Shown: positions 35,328-49,400, numbered from the stretch's first letter. The stretch is 64,000 nucleotides of DNA from Enoplolaimus lenunculus (GCA_030248215.1 JASANG010003793.1:17037-81036); one strand, 5' to 3'. Made by a program: numbers and translations. The notes: generated by a model from the sequence alone, not told the origin.

Positions 35328-37761
35328 GCTATTCGACGGCTATTATTCATATAATTATACACATATTATATTTATTTTTTGTATATTAATTTATTGAAAG
35401 CTTATTATGTGTATTTTAAAAACGAACGGTGTAGCAATGATTTTATTCACGGATAGCCATCAGTGAAAAGATTTTGGAATGAAATCGTCGTATAAATTCT
35501 AAGTTCGTTTTAAGCCATGTTCCGTTTACTGATTTCACCGCTAGGTACTGACAAATAATCTTCCGGTATTGAAACATTCTGTAATTTAATTTAATCAACT
35601 TTTTGTCGTTTGCGTTCACAGCCTTAATGACTAATCCTGTAACACAGGATCTTAATGTCATTAAATTTAGCATGGATTTCTGTTGTAAGGAAATGTGAAT
35701 ATCCAAAATTTGAATTTAGAACCGTTTGTAATTATTAAGGCGACGAAATGTACTCGGGATCAGCAAGTGTAAACGCTTTAATACGTTGTTACTTGTTAAT
35801 CTCGCGTTGCATCAATTTTCGTTAGTTAAATCCAAATCGAAAGTGCATCATCCGAAATGTCTCCAAAACCGTTGAATTTTGTGCACTTTTTTTGCTAATT
35901 TTAACCTTGAAGCAGTGTCGTATAGAGCGTAGCGTTAAAATATTGTTGCAAAGTAAACACTTAGCAGTTTACACTCTGGTGGCTAATGAGTAACCGCTCA
36001 CCTGCAATGCATATTTCAAATATATGCCCCTGCTTGCTAGAATTTCAAGCGTGAAAGCATGTACAGAAAACCAAAATTGGCCAGCGAATAATATTGCTTT
36101 CAGTTCTTTTAGTTCTAGTGATACGTTTTGGTTCAAATGTAAATTTATATGCTCTAAAACTCTAAATCGTGATGCAACTGAAACCTGTAAATATTGTCGT
36201 GTAGACACAGAAGCAAATATACGCACAACATGAGCTTTGTGCCACGCAAAAAATAACCAAAGATTCGTTCGCGTGCCGTCACCAGCGACAACTCAGCAGC
36301 AAATCTGTGGGACAAGTCGGTTGCCATCGTCCGATACGGATAATATCGACTTCTCCCCGGAAAAACGTGTTATCTACAGCATTCAAACAATGCGCTGTGT
36401 CGGTAAAATTTTAGTTGTTTCTTTTCTATGTTCTTTTATCCCCTTTGCCAGTAATTCCTGGACGCTGTGTCGAATAGCGAGAACGAAATGTATAGTTGAG
36501 TTTTTGAAGCCTTTTGCCATTTTTAATTGAAACTACTGTAGCTGCTGCGTGTACAAGTATATATGTTTAAATTTTGCTTTTAGCTATTTAAATTCAACGA
36601 AATATGTACACTGAGACTGAAGTTTCGGTCTTAAACTATTAGAAGAACCAATGTCGTTGTGCATTCCTTTGAACGAGAAACAGATTCAGTGCTATAAACA
36701 TTTTCCTGTATCGAGTGGATTATATATGAGCAACTAATACGTACTGTGTTTATCAATTATCAAGCAGTAAACGTATAGTAAAAATAACACAAACGGAAAC
36801 GGATAGTGGTCAACATAACGGAAGCGGGCACGAAAAAAGGATATTGAAGCTTAAAACTTTCAAAGATGTTTTATTTTTCTGCCAACACAATTGAGGCGTG
36901 CAAATATTCCATTGGTTTTCTAAAATTTTAAAGAAAACATGGCGGATGCATGAAAAAAATGGCAAAACGAAACCATAAGCTCGCACGTAAGCAATATTGA
37001 AAAGTTGTTTCTAGAATAACTTGTGTCAATTTCAAATCCAGTGTCGCTCAGAATAATGGAAACGGAAACGGAAAACAGATACGCAGGTATGAAAGTTTCA
37101 AAGATGTTTTATTTTTCTGCCAACACATTTTAAGATTTTGGATGAATCTCGTAATTTTTATTTCATTTCAAACAATTGCACCATATCTGCAATGAAAAAT
37201 TACGGAGATATACACGTAATTTACAACTAATTTTCAGCGTATAAATAACACAATTTCCGTTATTTCTATCGGGGAAACGGGAACGAGCATTGATTCTTAC
37301 TGAAAAGAAAACAGGAAGCGGCGATGCTGAAAGGCTCTCGCCCATAGCACCTGGGTCCGATTCCAAGCTGGAAAATTGGTGTCAGCTAAAATAGAAAATG
37401 TTCGTATTTGAACGATTTAGTGAAAAATTTTTTCAGTTAGTGTGTTTAAATGTAGGCACAATTTATTTTAACCGTTTCCTTCTTAAATTATACATATTTT
37501 GAGCAACCGAGAACCAGCTGTAAACCAACAATAAATGCGCAATGCGCTTTCCGTTGAGCCACAAGTGAGGTAGAACTTTTCTAGGGGAAGCAATATTTTG
37601 CCAGTTTTAGCCGACCGTCCCCGGCCACTTTTCGGCTACCGGTTTGGATAAAACTTTTTACTTAGATTAAACAGTTTATTAGAAAAACATCCTGCTGAAT
37701 ATATACTTTCTCGACTATCAATTATAGCAGTAATGCATACAGTTTAAGACCAGCTGAGAAT
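35328..37761. other. Upstream flank and dispersed repeats, non-coding
   Basis: 35328-35420 is AT-rich and could hold the 5' UTR and promoter of the exon at 35009-35327; no clear promoter element is seen. 36770-36960 and 37050-37160 are copies of the 'tttcaaagatgttttatttttctgcc'-type repeat (core word shortened). Nothing else recognised. Confidence 0.4.
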
Positions 37762-38132
37762 CAGGGTACACAACAGGTGGGGTCAGCCAGTGGCTCCGTC
37801 TCCGGCAGAAAATAGACCAACGGCTCCGATTCCGGTAGAATTGATGCCACAGGTTCGGCGATTTCTGTTTTCAATTGTGCATTGTTTTACAAAACTTGTG
37901 TTTTTTGCGTTTTGTGTCAACTTTTGGTACAATTTAGCGAAAAAACTTGCAGAGATTTCGTAAAAAATATGCATAAAACCAGAACATTTTGCAATATCTT
38001 AAAGATATTTGCTAAAATTAGCAAAGTAAACATCATGTTAACAACCTAATTTCGCTTTATAGTCGGCTTTACCTCCGGCTCCTGTTCCTGGAAAATATGT
38101 TGACCGCCGGCTACGCCTCCGGTTCCACCCTA
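37762..38132. mobile_element. hAT-like non-autonomous element, family 5
   Basis: CAGGGTACACAACAGG at the left; 'ctccggttccaccctA' at the right, with the last base changed. Flanks ctgagaat and aagggaat match at 5 of 8. Interior 'ggctccgtctccggcag' and 'cctccggctcctgttcc'. Confidence 0.7.
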
Positions 38133-38327
38133 AAGGGAATAGCACAAACCCATAAATTGTGGTGGATCCAAAATTTCGCGGTGGTGGGAACATTTTGGGC
38201 TTGGAAATTTTACAGTTCGAAAGCGCATTTTCAGCAATTTTATATAATATTTTCAAGGTTGACTAATTTTGCTGAAGGTGCAAAACCTTTAAATTTGTGA
38301 AGTAACCTAGCCATATATTTCACTTAT

Positions 38328-38587
38328 TTACACTGTAAATTCCAATGAATTGATGAGTCAACTCAGGGAAGGAATTACGTAGTTATTTCTGGTTATTGCT
38401 GAGTTAATAAAAGCAAATATTAACTCACTCTGAGCAAATTTAATTCCGGGTGAGTTGATTAATTAGCTCAGAATGAGTCAAATCAATTCAGTATTCTCTG
38501 TTCTGAAAGACCTAATTCAGAGTTTAAAGTTCTGAGTAGATTCAACTCATTCTGAGTTAAAATCAACTTAATGGAATTTACGGTTTA
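38328..38587. mobile_element. MITE, family 4, copy b
   Basis: 'acactgtaaattccaatga' left end and 'taatggaatttacggttt' right end are inverted. The interior is made of 'gagttgatt' and 'aactca' words. About 258 bp. Confidence 0.8.
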
Positions 38588-40778
38588 TCTATAAACTACA
38601 TCGTGACCTTCAGGTTAACCAGTTGCGTTGCAAACTGATCTACCACTACAGGTACCACATTATATATCGCAATACAGAATTTAGATTAACTAAATACAAA
38701 AATAGTATATACAAAAATAGAATAGTTTTCATAGACATCAACGTGGAAACGTTAATAAAGCAAAACAACGTGAAGCCATTCCATAATCTGATACAAAGAT
38801 TGTTTATAGACATAAGCTAAACACAAAATGTGACTAAAACTGCTCAAATCTTAGACTTGAACTATAGCACCTGCTTTAAATACAAAACTAATTCTGTCTG
38901 TTTTGTTAGAGTTTTCTCGTTATAGCTTGTAAAGTGAATTCGTTCAGCCAAGGTCTTCAAAACATTTTACTTTGTATGGACATTTAAATTTTCGGAAAAT
39001 CGTGTCCAATGTGATTGGGTTTGCACAATTTTAGTTGTATAACTTCAAGAATATCAGCTATGACACCTCTCGTTTAATAACCAGTTGCCTAAAATTGTTG
39101 AAACTCCTGAAAACAATATAGCTAATCAGAATATCGCAATGCGCTTTCTACGTTAACTGGCTAAAAACGTCGACGGGATTCTAACCAATTCTCATGTTTA
39201 CGAGTTTTAAAATTTTAAAATATATACATGAACTTTGTTTGCTGGCTAGCTGTAAAGGGCCGAGTTTATCCAAATTTATGGTCACAAATTTTTTCACTGT
39301 ATGGAATATAATAAAGTTAAATTTTCTAATCAAACATTGACTGGGTTGCAGAAACATTACTTAAGTCAATTTTGGACTTAAGTCAAAAAATAGTCGTAAC
39401 ATGATGGATCGAAAAGTTCTGTAAATTAGCAGTACCGGGAGCTGCCAACTGTCCCATTTATAGCTACCTCCAGTAACTCAAAATAGCGTCGACCTGAGCA
39501 ACTATTGATTATTTGGTGAAGTTTAAACAAGTGTTGAAAATCTCCAACTAAAATCAAAACTACCAAACTGAAGTAAAATATTGATTTAACTTGAAATTCG
39601 GCTTAAGTAAATGTTTCTGCAGCCCAGCCAGTGCTATTGGCCGTAAGAAGACACCATTTAGTCTTGCATGCAAGTTTATGATACTTTTCTAAGAAGATAT
39701 TCTTGCATTAACATTTGAAATCAAATCTAACATTCTTTGGCATACAACATATTTAAATACATTTTATTGCACAGGATTCAAGGGGCAGCCGAATATTTGT
39801 TTCCTGTAAAAATCAGCGTTGGTTCCCGTTATGAAAATACCGAAATTCCGGTATTTTAACGGTCATGCTTGTAAATCCCTGAAGTATTACCAAATTTTGA
39901 TTGCGCGCAAAGGATGATAAAATTCAACCTGTGCGTTTAAAATTTTAAATTGAAATTTTTGACCCTAATGACGAATTTAAAAATTTGTGACATCGGGTTC
40001 ACATATCATATATTTACAGTGAAAAACGCATGGGAGCCAGATGCCAAACGCAATTATAATACTGTAAGACTAAATTTTAGTTAAAGACGATAAGCTTCGG
40101 TGGTTGCAGCGTTGCCTGTGGACTGTTCTGAACCTTGGTCTTTATAAATCTACAATCATTGGTTGTTTCACTCGCCCAACAGTTTCTGCAAGGAACGAAA
40201 CTTGATTAAAAGCTTCGCAAACTGAAGTCATTTTAGCAACTTTTGTTGAAAGATATTTCATACGTTTCAATCTGATTGGTTCACCTCATTTCCTGAGATA
40301 ATAAACTTTCCTGATAACAGTTGACGTAAAATCAACGGTTATAAACTATTGTGTGTGTTCACAAACAGCTTTCATGTGCACCAAGTGAAATTTCACGCAA
40401 AACACATTTAGCACTAAAAATTGGTCATTAAACATGTCGCTGTTTGCACGGATTCTGTGACTCGCTCGGTCAGTTCTTGGTGGTGTTTTGTTTATCAATA
40501 AAATTACATAATGGCTGGGTTGGAGAAGACATTTGGCACTTGGTTTTTTGGTGTTTTCGGGTTTAGTTGGTCATGTCATTGATAATTCCTGTAGAACTTT
40601 AGACCCGTTTTTCTTGAGCACAGCACACACATTGGTTAATACTTTGGCATCAGCTTTGCCGGCGGCAAGTAATGACGTTCACACGTTACAATGCGTGCGC
40701 TTACACAAAGAACAGTTTAGCTTTCCGTCAGGTTGTGCTGATAAACGATCATTGCAGTTAAGGAATCTTAGGAAGCTC
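38588..40778. other. Non-coding, nothing recognised
   Basis: About 2.2 kb of AT-rich sequence without exons, element ends or RNA genes that I can identify. Confidence 0.4.
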
Positions 40779-41010
40779 GGCCCATGTTACTTTCAGAGGC
40801 GTCCAGGTTTCTGGTTGGTCTATAAAAGTATGTTTAGATACTTGATTACATTTTGTTGCCTAGGCTTAGGCTTAGGCTTAGGCTTAGGCTTAGACTTAGA
40901 CTTAGGTTTAGGCTTAGGCTTAGGCTCAGGCTTAGGCTTAGGCTTAGGCTCAGGTTTAGGCTTAGGAATACGCTTAATCTACTGTTACTCCCCTTAAAGT
41001 AACATTGGCC
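40779..41010 (+). mobile_element. TTAGGC-core element, family 6, long uninterrupted tract
   Basis: 'ggcccatgttactttcagag' left and 'ccccttaaagtaacattggcc' type right end (inverted). The core at ~40860-40970 holds about 18 near-consecutive ttaggc or variant hexamers (tcaggc, ttagac). It is the cleanest example of a telomere-type hexamer tract inside a TIR unit in this window. The Leu-Gly open frame across it is an artefact. Confidence 0.87.
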
Positions 41011-41116
41011 GGAAGCTCTGTGTCCCCGTTGTATAAAATTTTGGTTTTTGAATTAAAGTTTTGGACACGCGATGCTTGCGCAATTTCACCAAGTTTCCAC
41101 GTAGGCTCAAGCTTTG

Positions 41117-41369
41117 CACTGTAAATTCCAGTGAGTTGGTTTTAACGCAGAATAAATAGAATCTACTCAGACGACTGTAGCTCTGAATTGGGTCATTCCG
41201 AACTCAGAATTAGTTAAACTCAATCTGCGCCAATTTTTCGACTCACCCGGAATCAAATCCGCTCAGACTGAGTTTTTATTTACTGTTTTAACTCGCAGAA
41301 ATAACCAGAAGAACTAATTTCTTTCTCTCACTGACTTGATTACTAAACTCATTAAGATTTATAGTGTAG
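41117..41369. mobile_element. MITE, family 4, copy c
   Basis: 'gcactgtaaattccagtgag' left; right 'ctcattaagatttatagtg'. Same self-complementary interior. A short TTAGGC scrap follows at 41370-41390. Confidence 0.75.
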
Positions 41370-41780
41370 GTTTAAGCTTAGGCTTAGGTTTAATTTTTTG
41401 TTCCAATACATGAAAAATATTAGGCTGGCTTGAAGTCAGTATCACATTCAGGAGACAAGAAAACAATGGTAAAAAATAGGTTTTAAAAAGTTTTTCTCCA
41501 ATCGAAACGAAACGGCTTTGTGAAACTAATATAAAATCTGTTGTGTTTGGCTGAGTTGTGTTCCGAACAACAAAATCTCTATTAAAAAAGTGAATAGCAA
41601 AACGGTTTAAAACACAATTCAATGAAGTTCATTTATTGCCGATTGTTTCGAAATACTGGGAAGCATAGCAACAAAACACTTGCGGTTTACCAAATTTTTT
41701 ATAGTTTACAACGCGTTTTTGTTGGTCGCAATCATACGCCACTAAGTAACGGAGCCGTGACCGCAATGGACAACAAATGT

Positions 41781-42206
41781 TACTGTATTGACCCGAATAA
41801 GAGGGGGGTAATAAGAGGGGCGTTCCCATTTTAGGTCCGAATCAATAGGAGACCGTATCACTAAATAAGAGTCCGTAAGCGGATAGAGTCCCTAGACCCT
41901 AATTAGTGTCCGTAAATGTCAATTAACCCTAATTGTAGCGCATAAATGACTCCAGGACCAAATAATTTGAGCTCGCAACTTTAAAGCGTGCCTAAATTCA
42001 TTCTTAAGTATAACTTTTTATTATCGCTCAAACTATTTACACGTTTAATTCAACGGATAGTTGCAGTACCGGATATATCAGTAACAAAGGGCGGCGGAGC
42101 GTTGGTTAAAAATATATAACAGTTCGTAACCGAATGACAAGGGGTGTACCCTCTGGAGAGGCCAAATAAATATCAGCCCCCCCATCTTATTCGGGTCACT
42201 ACAGTA
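41781..42206 (-). mobile_element. TA-flanked MITE, family 2, copy f, reversed
   Basis: 'tactgtattgacccgaataa' left and 'ttattcgggtcactacagta' right; interior words are those of family 2 read on the minus strand. About 426 bp. Confidence 0.87.
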
Positions 42207-45200
42207 ATTTCAAACCGTTTTTCAAGTTATGCTGAAATTTATTAAGCGCACGCTTTTAGCTGCGTTGGAGTTTGTGACGATGCAAACTTCAGAAAAGCGA
42301 TTTGACAAAAATTGATGATAAAAATAAAACGTTATTGGATTTTGAGAAAAAAGATATATAAACAGCTGTCTAAACCACCTGAACTTTTCAAAATTTTTGT
42401 TAGTTCAACAAAAATAGAATGCGTCTGTAAAATTATAAAAGATGCTGTGAAAGAACATCACTGGTTCCAGTCCAAGGTTAAGCCTAAAACTGAATGTGAT
42501 GCAAGTCCTCAGTCGGCTAGAATGCTATTGGTAAAAGGTAACCTAACGTTGAGATATTCTGTCCAAGGTTTAACTTAAACTTGAGTATGCTGCAAGACTA
42601 CAGAATGTGTAGCCTTTTCTTACATAAATATTTTCAAAATTTCATACGAAATGTAATTTCAAGGTAACATTCGAACCCTAGTCTCTCGGGAGGGAGGCGT
42701 TTTCGATGACCACTCAGCTATAGCAGCATGACGCTTGAGCCCGAGGGGGCTGTCACGTCTTGTAGAGATTATGCACTGCGTATATATGTTAGAATTGTTA
42801 AACACTGCTCACAGTGTCTGTGCTGCTCGGGTATGACTTGTATTGTGTTGGACATATTGTACTGTATGAGTTAAAGGGTTAAAATGCAAAAAAAAACTTG
42901 AAGAAAGAAGCATGAGGGAATTTGATACGATTTTTGACCGCTGGACTTAAAAGCTTCAATGTGATTACAGGCCAAGCGTACCAGAGGCGAACTCCTGTCT
43001 CTGTAGTTTTTTACATGAATTCTAATCTCCGGAAACACATGTGACAAAATTTAATTAAAACATTGGATTTATTTTGAGAGAAAAAATATCAATATCTGTT
43101 CCGTACATCTCAAACTTTTCCCGTTTTTCAATAATTCGTGTCCCGAACAATAAACCCCACTCTGTATCTATATAAGCTTAATCGTTGCTGGGTCAAACTT
43201 GCTCCAAAACGTTCAACCAAGCAAACAATATTAAGCCAAATGAAATTTCACTACTAAATATTTATACGAAATTTTGGACTTAATTCCTGCTAAAGGCCAT
43301 GGCTTGGCTTACGCACCCCCTTTCTTATGACTGTGGTCTCTGCCTGGCCAGTGTAAACTGAACAGTGTTTTTTGTTAAATGAAGACTAAAGTTCAATTTG
43401 GACAAAGAAACCACAGCATATATATATTGTTCTTTGTTCGTATGCCAGCAAAATGAGTATAAATATTTAATGTCAAACCGAGAACTTTTACAGAGTCTGT
43501 TTTTGGTTTTGGTGACAGCCACTGGGAAATGGCTATAAAATAGCGGTTTCATCAAAATGTTTTTGTCTTAATAACTTTACGATGACCTCAAAGCCTATAA
43601 ATTCACACGGATGTAAATTTTTTTGTTAAACATCCGTAATAAATTGATCAAATTGTTCTATAGGTCCCGCGGTTTAGGACCGCAGTAACGAAAGAAGGGA
43701 CGGCGTAGGGTCTGCCAAAATCTGTGCCCAAATCATCTGGTCCAGAAAGTGTTCAAGAGCATTTTATATAAATTGTACGTTTAGGATATAGGATTCGCAC
43801 CATTAATTAAAACGTGATTTTTTAGTCCGTATTCCCAACGGTATCACGACAATTTGTCGCCCGACAACTCGTTGACCGAGAACGTTTAGTCCGAAACTTC
43901 ACTCACTCGACAATTCGCCGCCAATCATTCTGGCTAGGCTTGGGTTTAGGCGTAGGATTACGCTTATAATTTGGCTTTGATTTATTATCCGGCTTAGGAC
44001 ACTGTTGAGTGACAAGTTGTCGTGTGACGAATTGCCGTCGATTCTTTCCCAACTGTGTTCAAATGTGAAATTTCACACCGTATTTAGCCAAATAAAACTT
44101 AAGAATGTGATACATTTCGAAGTCCGCCATTCACTTTTTTAAATTGCAAAACTTGCTGCGAACTGGTGATTGCTGCAGGTCACATTTCAATATAAAACAT
44201 CAAAGATCTCTGAAGAAACTGAAAGTAATTGTTTGAGAATGAACTTTAAATATTGCATCTTAAAATTCTGATTTAAATGCGTTTAAAATGTTAAATATTA
44301 ATTTTAGGCTCTTTTAGAATATCATTTTATTTACTTTTATCCTTTAGTACATTCCGCAACGCGAAAAAAATGAAAAATATCCCAATACTCATCATTGTGG
44401 CTCGGGACGGATTCTTTCACGGGTGTCTGTTTAAAACAAACGACTAAAGTTTTAATTTAACATTTTAAGGCTTTAGCAGTATTTGAACGAACGCATTTTT
44501 TTCGATTCCTTCATTTTTTGTATATGTCGTAGCCACGGCACCAACATTACAAATTGCGCCGAAGTTTCACTGCTGCCATTTTTGTTTCTTTTTTGTATTT
44601 TGACAGGTGTCTCTATGGCAGTGTATGGCTACTGAGCCAATTGCTGTCGTGGGCATGGCGATAATTGGCGAATTGTGCCGTAGCTATTGGCATATTTGCT
44701 TAGAACCAGTTGCGTTCCAAACTTAAGCTTTTTAACACATTTGAATATGTGTAATTTATTAGGCAACATTGCAGACAGGACAGTTTATTAATAAAAAGAA
44801 AACACAGAAAAATGTCTAATCTTAGGCACAGTTGCAGGCAGATGTGTGAATTTTGAAAGAAAATACAAATTTCAACTTAAGACGTTAATAGGCCGGTTGA
44901 AGCAAAACTTAGAAACGTCCGAAAGGTAAATATCAGCTGGCTCTATTAGTGGTCATGTTGTCAATGTTAGATAACAAAACAGCTGTCTCTCACAATTGAA
45001 AGTTTTGTTTCAACGAACATTATCTAATACGGGGATCACATTATAAATGGTAAAATTCAATAATAAACTTGTTACATTTAATTTTTTTGTTTCAAATTCA
45101 CACTGCTGGCATCTGCATTGAAATAAACGATAGTACACATGATCTAAGCTCACCTCAAAAATACACCGGAAAATATAGAAAGAACCCGAAATGAAGTGGT

Positions 45201-45864
45201 TCTGTTTGAAGAATAGCAATAATCAAAATAACCTCATCTACAGAACAGGTCATAAACAGAGCCATCGTTGAGCTTATGTTCAAGCTCTTACACTCAGCCA
45301 CAAACCTGAATTCACAATTAAACTTGGAATAGCAAACCGTGATTATGTAAACGTTGCGCTTGTCAAAACGCTATTTTAGCATTAATATAAACGCTTTGTT
45401 TTTCAAATCGCAAAAAAAAACGATTTGCCTCTTTGACAACGAGGCCTACTCTCTTCAAATCTGGTTTCGAACTGTTCCGTAGATTTGGTCATATGAAAGA
45501 TTAATGTTATTCTTCCACTGTTAATAAAGTTTCGTAATCGTAGTCATGAAGTCGTTATTCAATCAATTTTGGTTGGGCCCGTGATCTGTTTTTTTTCTTA
45601 TTGGTACCATATTGAGTGTAAGATTTATTCTGAAATAAAAAATTTGAAATCCAGTATCACAAGATTCTTGTAAAATATGCAGTATTGATAGCATTCTGCG
45701 CTGTTGAAAGGATATCTTGCGTGTAATAACCGGATTAAATATTAACTGCGTTCAGTTCCTGTTACTCGTTGATATTATAGGTAGTTTAATTTTGGAATTA
45801 ATAAATTGTGCCAAATTTAAAAGATTATTTTAATGCCAAGCTAATTTACCGATATCATGGTTTA
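42207..45864. other. Non-coding; SINE and CGACAA/TTAGGC element
   Basis: 42650-42765 is a minus-strand SINE-like unit ('tagctgagtggtcatcgaaa', B-box-like 'agggttcgaatgtt'). 43846-44045 combines 'cacgacaatttgtcgcccga' with 'ggcttgggtttaggcgtagg' and closes with 'gtgacgaattgccgtcg', a third element type carrying TTAGGC-like hexamers. The rest has no exon or repeat I recognise. Confidence 0.45.
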
Positions 45865-46051
45865 GGCCCGTGTATAGAACATGGCCGGATCGTTTTCTAG
45901 AGGTGCTATAATAGAGTCAGTTTAAGCTTTAGACTATTTTTGCTTAGGCTTAGGCTTAGGCTTGGAATAGGCTCATCCATAGGCTTAGGCTTAGGCTTAG
46001 GCTTAGGAATATGCTTATACTACTGTTCCGGCCCTGTTCTATACATGGGCC
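45865..46051. mobile_element. TTAGGC-core TIR element, family 1, copy g
   Basis: 'ggcccgtgtatagaacatgg' left and 'ccctgttctatacatgggcc' right, nearly perfect inverted ends; two TTAGGC tracts in the core. About 187 bp; it lies just past the 3' end of the large minus-strand gene. Confidence 0.85.
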
Positions 46052-46299
46052 ATGGTTTCTTTGTTTGAAACCCAATTTGTAAGTTTCCAAACAAAACGTT
46101 TATTTATTAACACAATAATGTAATGCAAACTTATATACGAATCATCAACTGTTTTTATGTTAAATTTGATCAAACCGAAAGCTACAAACGGATCTTTGGT
46201 GTCGTAACGAATGATTACCTTGAAATTATCGAAATTATCTTAAATTTCAAAATTTAAATTCTTAATATTTTTGAAAAATTAATCAGTTAAAATGTTTAC
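46052..46299 (-). other. Probable 3' end of the multi-domain gene (unresolved)
   Basis: The cystine-knot exon ends at a donor in phase 1, so a short last exon is needed. One candidate acceptor (minus-strand AATTTCAAG, near 46218) opens a frame of about 19 residues to a stop. AATAAATAAA-like polyadenylation signals follow on the minus strand at about 46093-46101. The acceptor is weak, so the exact terminus is uncertain. Confidence 0.35.
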
Positions 46300-46459
46300 C
46301 TTCGTTTTTGCACTCTTTGCAACCACACGACGCGTGATACGGAACTTCAATTTCTTTTTCAACACCGCCAGGGCATTGAAACGGTACTTTCTTAAATTCC
46401 ACGTATCCCATACAACACGCGCAGTTGGTGATCGTATACGGCGGTTCGAGTGTGAGCAT
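46300..46459 (-). CDS. CTCK exon 2 (C-terminal cystine knot, second half)
   Basis: 160 bp, entered in phase 0 after TTCAG and left in phase 1 at GAAG|GTAAAC. It encodes ITNCACCMGYVEFKK..., then FQCPGG and ASCGCKEC. NC-x-CC, a following C-x-x-G and a terminal C-x-C-x-x-C are the second-half signature of CTCK domains in von Willebrand factor, mucins and SCO-spondin. The CC-pair region is where inter-chain disulfides form in that family. Confidence 0.9.
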
Positions 46460-49400
46460 CTGAACAATAAAAACAATTTGAAAGTTAAAATAAAACTATC
46501 AAACTTTGACGCTTTCATAAAGTCAAACTTGCCATTTTGCAGTGTGCAGCCAGAATTACAAAATACCGCATAGCGATAAAAATACCGGGAACCGTAAAGT
46601 GAAAAATATCTGTTTCCGCAACATTGGGTTGCAAGTAATTATTTTTTGTGTATTTTAGGGTCCTACGTTTAACTCACTAAAATTCATTTAATGCGCTATT
46701 TCTGTGCCAATTTTGGGGAAACATGCCGGATTTAATACCGGGACCAGATCGTGAAAAATAGTGGATTTTCATGCCGGCTGATAATTCTGATTGCACCATG
46801 GTTTAAAGGTATGAGCATTTCAGTGGTTTTTATAATTCTTACGAAAGACTTTTCATACTCCTAAAATCATGAATTGTTACTGGGAGCCAAAGGAAAACTT
46901 TTTCTAACTCAGAAATGTTTTACTGTTCAAACTATAATTGGCCATGAGAGTTGGGGCCAAAAATGTCCGTAACAAAAGCGGCTCCCACACTTTCGTTGTT
47001 ACAGAGCTGTCGGCTACTAAGGCCTATGTAAAGATCAGCAGCGGAACGTTTTTCTGTGGGATTGCAATAGAGTAAGCTTTAGTTTTAGACTAATTTTTTA
47101 CTTGGCTTCGGCTTTGGCTTAGGCTTATTATTAGGAATATGCTTATAATACTGTTCCGCCCCTGTTCTTTACATTGGCCGATACTAACTTGACTAGACTG
47201 ACACGCTCCGCTACAAATCGACAAAGATACTCCAGTTGAGGTGCAAAGACCATCTGGTGATTTCAAATCCTGAACAACGTCCGTCATTGAACATTCGCCG
47301 GCAGAAATTGTTGACGCTATTGGTACAGCTGGTGTTGTGACTAAAAATATATAATTAAATAAACAACAAAATTAATAAATAATGAAAGAAATCAAATTAA
47401 CTAATTAATAATAGGATGATAGATGATTGATTATTTGATTTTCAGAAGAAAAACATGGGACTAGTAAATTCTTGGTTATATCTGTAAAGAATCCCCATTC
47501 TACTGTTTACATTTTGTACTAACTTCCACGTACAAAACCTTCGTATACGGTCTATAATAACGGTAAAATGTCTGTTTCAAGTTTGATTCCTCCAATCATG
47601 TTTGATCTAAACATTTTTTCAACTGCGTTGTTAAATCTAAAATAAAAGCCTACACATTTCAGTTTTGTCATATCCAATGCTAGGAATATTACGAAAATCA
47701 TCTAAACTTAATTTAATTATTCAATTATATTAATCACAGCGTCAACTAAGCGTGGAGATACACTTTTCATGACGTTTGAACGCCGTCGATCACCGTTCGT
47801 CACCGTTCGTCAGCGAACATCACCGTTGGGCATCGTACATGAATTACTCACGTACGATACCATATTGTGACGGACGACGTCGGACGTCACCGCACGACGT
47901 ATAGCGCCACCATAGAAGTTGTTCGTTTTATAATCGAACAGATAAGATATTCGATAAAATAGAAAATATTTATGCGAGAAAGGGTTAATAAAACAAACAA
48001 TACCTGCACATGTATGAAGTTCAACAGATTCCAATACGTTCACACCAGGCTCAACTGGATTCTTTGTAGAAACAATGACTGCAGCTGCGATTACATCCAG
48101 TGGCAAAGGTACGTCTACTGTTTGACCAGGTGGAACCACAACTTCCTGAAAAACATAACTAAACACTGGTTACTAGTTTCAGTATCTAAAAGGTCAAGCG
48201 TACGATTAGTAAACTCGGAAACTAGAAACACGATACACTTCATTACGCAATAAAATGTGTTCAAGGTTTTTAACCAAACTGTTACAATTCTAACTGGAAA
48301 CTTTAAGTTATGGAGCACATATATGAATGCAGTACATGAGCTGTAATCACCAAAATATTTTTTGCTTATAGGTTCTTAGCTTGCCCCGCCATCCTGCATA
48401 ACGTAAGAAGTTCGAAGACTTCTAGTTAATCTAGTGCCCATATTATCAAAAGCATAAGTCTACAGATACTATATTCTGGACAGCAAAGGTTACGGTTTAT
48501 AGTGTTTTTATTTTTAATCGTCGGGTCCATGTAAACGTTTAACTACAATGGAGTATTTTTGTCTTTATGCTAATGTTTTGCTCTACGTTTAAGGCGTAGG
48601 CATAGGCCTAAAAATTGCTTATGCTACTGTTCCAGCTTCGTTCTTAACATTGGCCAAGAGTCGCTAACGTTTTTACACAATTTAGACAAGATAGCATTTG
48701 TGTTAGGTGAAAACTTTAAAACATATTATTATATCAAAAGGTACAAAATTTAGTGTATTCAGCGCTATTTGTAGTCGTACAATGTAGAAAGTATTTAATA
48801 AATACGCTTCAAAAACTGTAAAATTTCTAAACACAAAACACTGTATCCACCGCAACCAGAAATTTTTTGATCCGGACCTAAACTTACGGTGCTGAATTGG
48901 ACTGCTTTAGTTCCTGGTTTGGGTGGAATTTCCACCGTAAAACTGGCTGGAGCGGGAATGCTTGGATCTGTTGTAATCGAGACGGCGTTCAACGGCTGCG
49001 GCTCATCAGGGACAAATTTGACCGAGCCTAGCGGATTTGTGGGCGATCCAACAAGGGCTGATATGCCTGGATTCAATTCTGTTGGGTTGGTTGGGTCCAA
49101 AGTTTCAAGCAGCGCCGCATCAACCACGTGAATGCAGTCTTCCATTGCAGGAGTTGTTATTGCTAAAATATAAATTAAAAACAGAAGTTGAAAATGTTTG
49201 TGACTGAAAATGGCAGCCAAGTTTGAAAGTAGTAAACTAAAGATATTAATGTTTGGCCATTGCAGCATAAACTAAATCTTGCTACCAAATTTTGAACGGT
49301 TTAATCCATATTCGAAGGTCCCATGGCTTGTATGACAGTTCTTGGATGCACCAGTATGCTTATTATTTCGTTTGAAGATGCAAAACCTATATGAGCATAA

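Noticed and set aside
40533-40997. Plus-strand 154-codon open frame ending in Leu-Gly repeats
   Set aside because: The second half is a translated TTAGGC tract of a family-6 element and the first half has no recognised domain.
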